Source: Lachnospiraceae bacterium
GTDB lineage: Bacteria; Bacillota; Clostridia; Lachnospirales; Lachnospiraceae
NCBI GenBank assembly: GCA_017958585.1
Contig: JAGDCK010000227.1
Span: forward strand, 1 to 8,294
Reading direction: 5' to 3'
Length of the DNA: 8,294 nucleotides
The notes under the pieces were generated by a model that saw only the letters and a program-made list of their open reading frames with translations, was not told the DNA's origin and made no database searches. Shown piece after piece: positions 6,528-8,294 of the stretch. How positions within the stretch are numbered: position 1 is the stretch's first letter; each line of letters begins with the position of its first letter. The translations under genes and the position numbers were made by a program.

Positions 6528-8294
6528 ATGATTGATTTTTACGAAAAACTCAGAGAGAGTCTCTTTATACACGAGCCTTTAAACTATGAGTGCGAGGAGA
6601 GTCTTGAGGCTTACAGAAAGGAAGTTAAGATCCTGAAAAAGCGGGTGCTTTTTAAGGGTAAAAAGCTTCTGACCGGAAAGACAAAGACAGTATGTTTCCC
6701 TGAGGGAATGCCACAGGATGGGGACTATGCCTACTATGGGGATGTAAAGAGCGAATTTGACTTTGATCATGAGGACTGGACAGAGTATGACAGATTAAGC
6801 TATGTGATCGAAGTAATGTGCGACGGGGTTTATGTCCCCGGCGTGACGGTGGGCTTTGTAAATGAAGGCACAGAAAAAGTGCCTGATAAATATTTCAGAG
6901 AGGGGTGCCATATGGCGGTCCTCTCAAATCATTGCATAAATCATCAGTTTATAGAGCTTGGAAGCATGGCAAGGGATGAGATATGCAAATTGACATTTGC
7001 CTTCAGACAAAACGGAAGAGAGATATCCGGGGGCGAAGATATAAAGTACAGAATCCTGGAAGTAAGCCTTGAAAAGACGGCATCGCCCTTAATTGACTCA
7101 GGATGGAAAACTGAAAAAAACTTTATTTCCTATGCAAGTACAGGTTATCTGAAAAAAGGTATTAAGACAGCCGTTACGGATATTTCTTGCGAGAAGTTTT
7201 ACATAGTTTCCGATGATACGCTTACTGCCGTATTTGAGGGAAAACCGGTACGTCAGGTTTTTTATGATAAAGAACTTTTTCTCCTGGATTTTTCGGGACT
7301 TGAATCAGCAGGCAGATTTCATATCGTCATAAATAAAAAGCGGACTCCCATGTTTGTGATAGATGATGGGGCGATGGATAATGCGGTCTGGAAATGCATT
7401 AATTTTATCTTTACTGAAAGATGCGGTTATCCCGTTCCCGGAAGGCATGGGACATGTCACATGGACGTATATGCAGAGCACTACGGAGTAAAGCTTCCTT
7501 TTTGCGGAGGTTGGCATGATGCGGGGGACCTCTCCCAGCAGACAGCTCATACGGCAGAGGGCGCGGAGGCTTTGATCGACCTTGCGGTAAGTTCCCATAT
7601 ATCGGATAATGCCATGTTAAAAAAGCGCCTCCTTGAGGAAGGCAGATGGGGCCTTGACTTTTTATTAAGAACCAGATTCGGAGACGGCTTTAGAGGAACA
7701 TCCGCAGGGCTTGTGAGATGGACGGACGGGCTTATATCAAATGAGGACGATGTTCTTGCAAGATGTCATGATCACGCCGTTGAAAACTTATTATGCGGAG
7801 CGGTTCTTGCCAGAGCTTCCGAAGTTTTTTCGAATTTGGATAAAGATTTTTCCCTTATATGTAAAAATACTGCCATAGCGGATTTTAAGGCAGGTATTGA
7901 AAAGTATGAAAAATACGGCATGGAATTACCCTGTTTTTGGGAGCATACCTATGGCATGAGCATTTCTCAATGTGAAGCTCTTGCTGCCATATGCGCTTCC
8001 AGGATTTATAAGCTTAAGGGCGAGAAAAAGTATTCGGAATATGTAAAAAAATACGTAAAGAGAGTTATGGACTGCCAGGAAAAAGATAAGTCCCTTCCGG
8101 CGTACGGATTTTTTTACAGGGATAAAAAGAAAAAATCAATCATCCATGCCGCCCACCAAAGCAGGGAGTATCTTTGCGTGCTGGCTCTGACTGAAGGGTA
8201 TGAGGCAGTGGATGACAAGGATTTAAAGAAAAAGATAAAGGAATCCGTAAGGCTTTACGGAGAGTATTTAAAACTCCTTAATGAAAATGCCTCA
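6528..8294 (+). CDS. GH9-like glycoside hydrolase, cytoplasmic (partial, C-terminus off the right edge)
   Basis: This reading frame of 589 codons is uninterrupted to the edge. AGGGG at 6515-6519 precedes the start by 8 nt; the nearby ATG at 6521 meets a stop after four codons. No signal peptide is present, and the N-terminus is polar. Residues about 75-185 look like a beta-sandwich carbohydrate-binding module. Residues about 205-275 resemble the Ig-like CelD_N domain (LLDFSGLESAGRFHIVI). The (alpha/alpha)6 catalytic domain then begins, with FTERCGYPVP (295-304) and CGGWHDAGD (326-334). D331 and D334 correspond to the paired aspartates that activate water in inverting GH9 enzymes. The general-acid glutamate lies in the missing C-terminal part, so activity cannot be confirmed. 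It is probably an exo-acting enzyme or oligosaccharide hydrolase working on imported sugars. Another six-hairpin glycosidase family is possible but less likely. Confidence 0.82.
   Translation, partial: MIDFYEKLRESLFIHEPLNYECEESLEAYRKEVKILKKRVLFKGKKLLTGKTKTVCFPEGMPQDGDYAYYGDVKSEFDFDHEDWTEYDRLSYVIEVMCDGVYVPGVTVGFVNEGTEKVPDKYFREGCHMAVLSNHCINHQFIELGSMARDEICKLTFAFRQNGREISGGEDIKYRILEVSLEKTASPLIDSGWKTEKNFISYASTGYLKKGIKTAVTDISCEKFYIVSDDTLTAVFEGKPVRQVFYDKELFLLDFSGLESAGRFHIVINKKRTPMFVIDDGAMDNAVWKCINFIFTERCGYPVPGRHGTCHMDVYAEHYGVKLPFCGGWHDAGDLSQQTAHTAEGAEALIDLAVSSHISDNAMLKKRLLEEGRWGLDFLLRTRFGDGFRGTSAGLVRWTDGLISNEDDVLARCHDHAVENLLCGAVLARASEVFSNLDKDFSLICKNTAIADFKAGIEKYEKYGMELPCFWEHTYGMSISQCEALAAICASRIYKLKGEKKYSEYVKKYVKRVMDCQEKDKSLPAYGFFYRDKKKKSIIHAAHQSREYLCVLALTEGYEAVDDKDLKKKIKESVRLYGEYLKLLNENAS

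Noticed and set aside
1..8294. CRISPR array, tRNA/rRNA genes, insertion sequences or prophage elements
   Set aside because: No regularly spaced long repeats, cloverleaf-like segments, transposase motifs or terminal inverted repeats were seen. The only repeats are the short regulatory ones at 968-1150.

Overview
The window looks like an accessory carbohydrate-utilisation locus from a low-to-medium G+C Gram-positive bacterium, most plausibly a Clostridia member of the Lachnospiraceae type (Butyrivibrio/Roseburia-like). The clues are strong AGGAG-type ribosome binding sites, frequent AGA/ATA codons, a lipoprotein-anchored LplA-type binding protein, an LplB/YtcP-type permease pair, and a CUT1 transporter operon with no ATPase gene of its own. 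The genus is an inference and cannot be fixed from this sequence.

Layout. Positions 1-890 (minus strand) hold a LacI-family repressor whose C-terminal end runs off the left edge. Positions 891-1185 are a divergent, AT-rich control region. It carries a promoter candidate for each direction, a palindromic AAGCGCTT operator core, two near-identical 20-bp elements (968-987 and 1115-1134), and extra copies of TTTCATAAAT spaced 20 and 10 bp apart. From 1186 to the right edge six genes run on the plus strand with short gaps: two ABC sugar permeases (1186-2124, 2141-3043), an extracellular solute-binding lipoprotein (3108-4769), a ROK sugar kinase (4792-5745), a ThuA-like protein (5755-6510), and the first 589 codons of a glycoside hydrolase family 9-like protein (6528-8294, open at the right edge).

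How the genes could work together (inference). The lipoprotein captures an oligosaccharide outside the cell, the permease pair imports it using a shared MsmX/MsmK-type ATPase encoded elsewhere, and the GH9-like enzyme, which has no signal peptide, cleaves it in the cytoplasm. The ROK kinase then phosphorylates the released hexose. The ThuA-like protein suggests an extra sugar-modification step, possibly on a keto-sugar, but no oxidoreductase partner is seen here. The LacI-type regulator probably controls the operon and perhaps its own gene.

The most interesting points are the combination of a cytoplasmic GH9-like enzyme with ThuA, a ROK kinase and an Lpl-type importer, and the repeat architecture of the divergent control region. 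No RNA genes, mobile elements, CRISPR arrays or convincing intrinsic terminators were seen.
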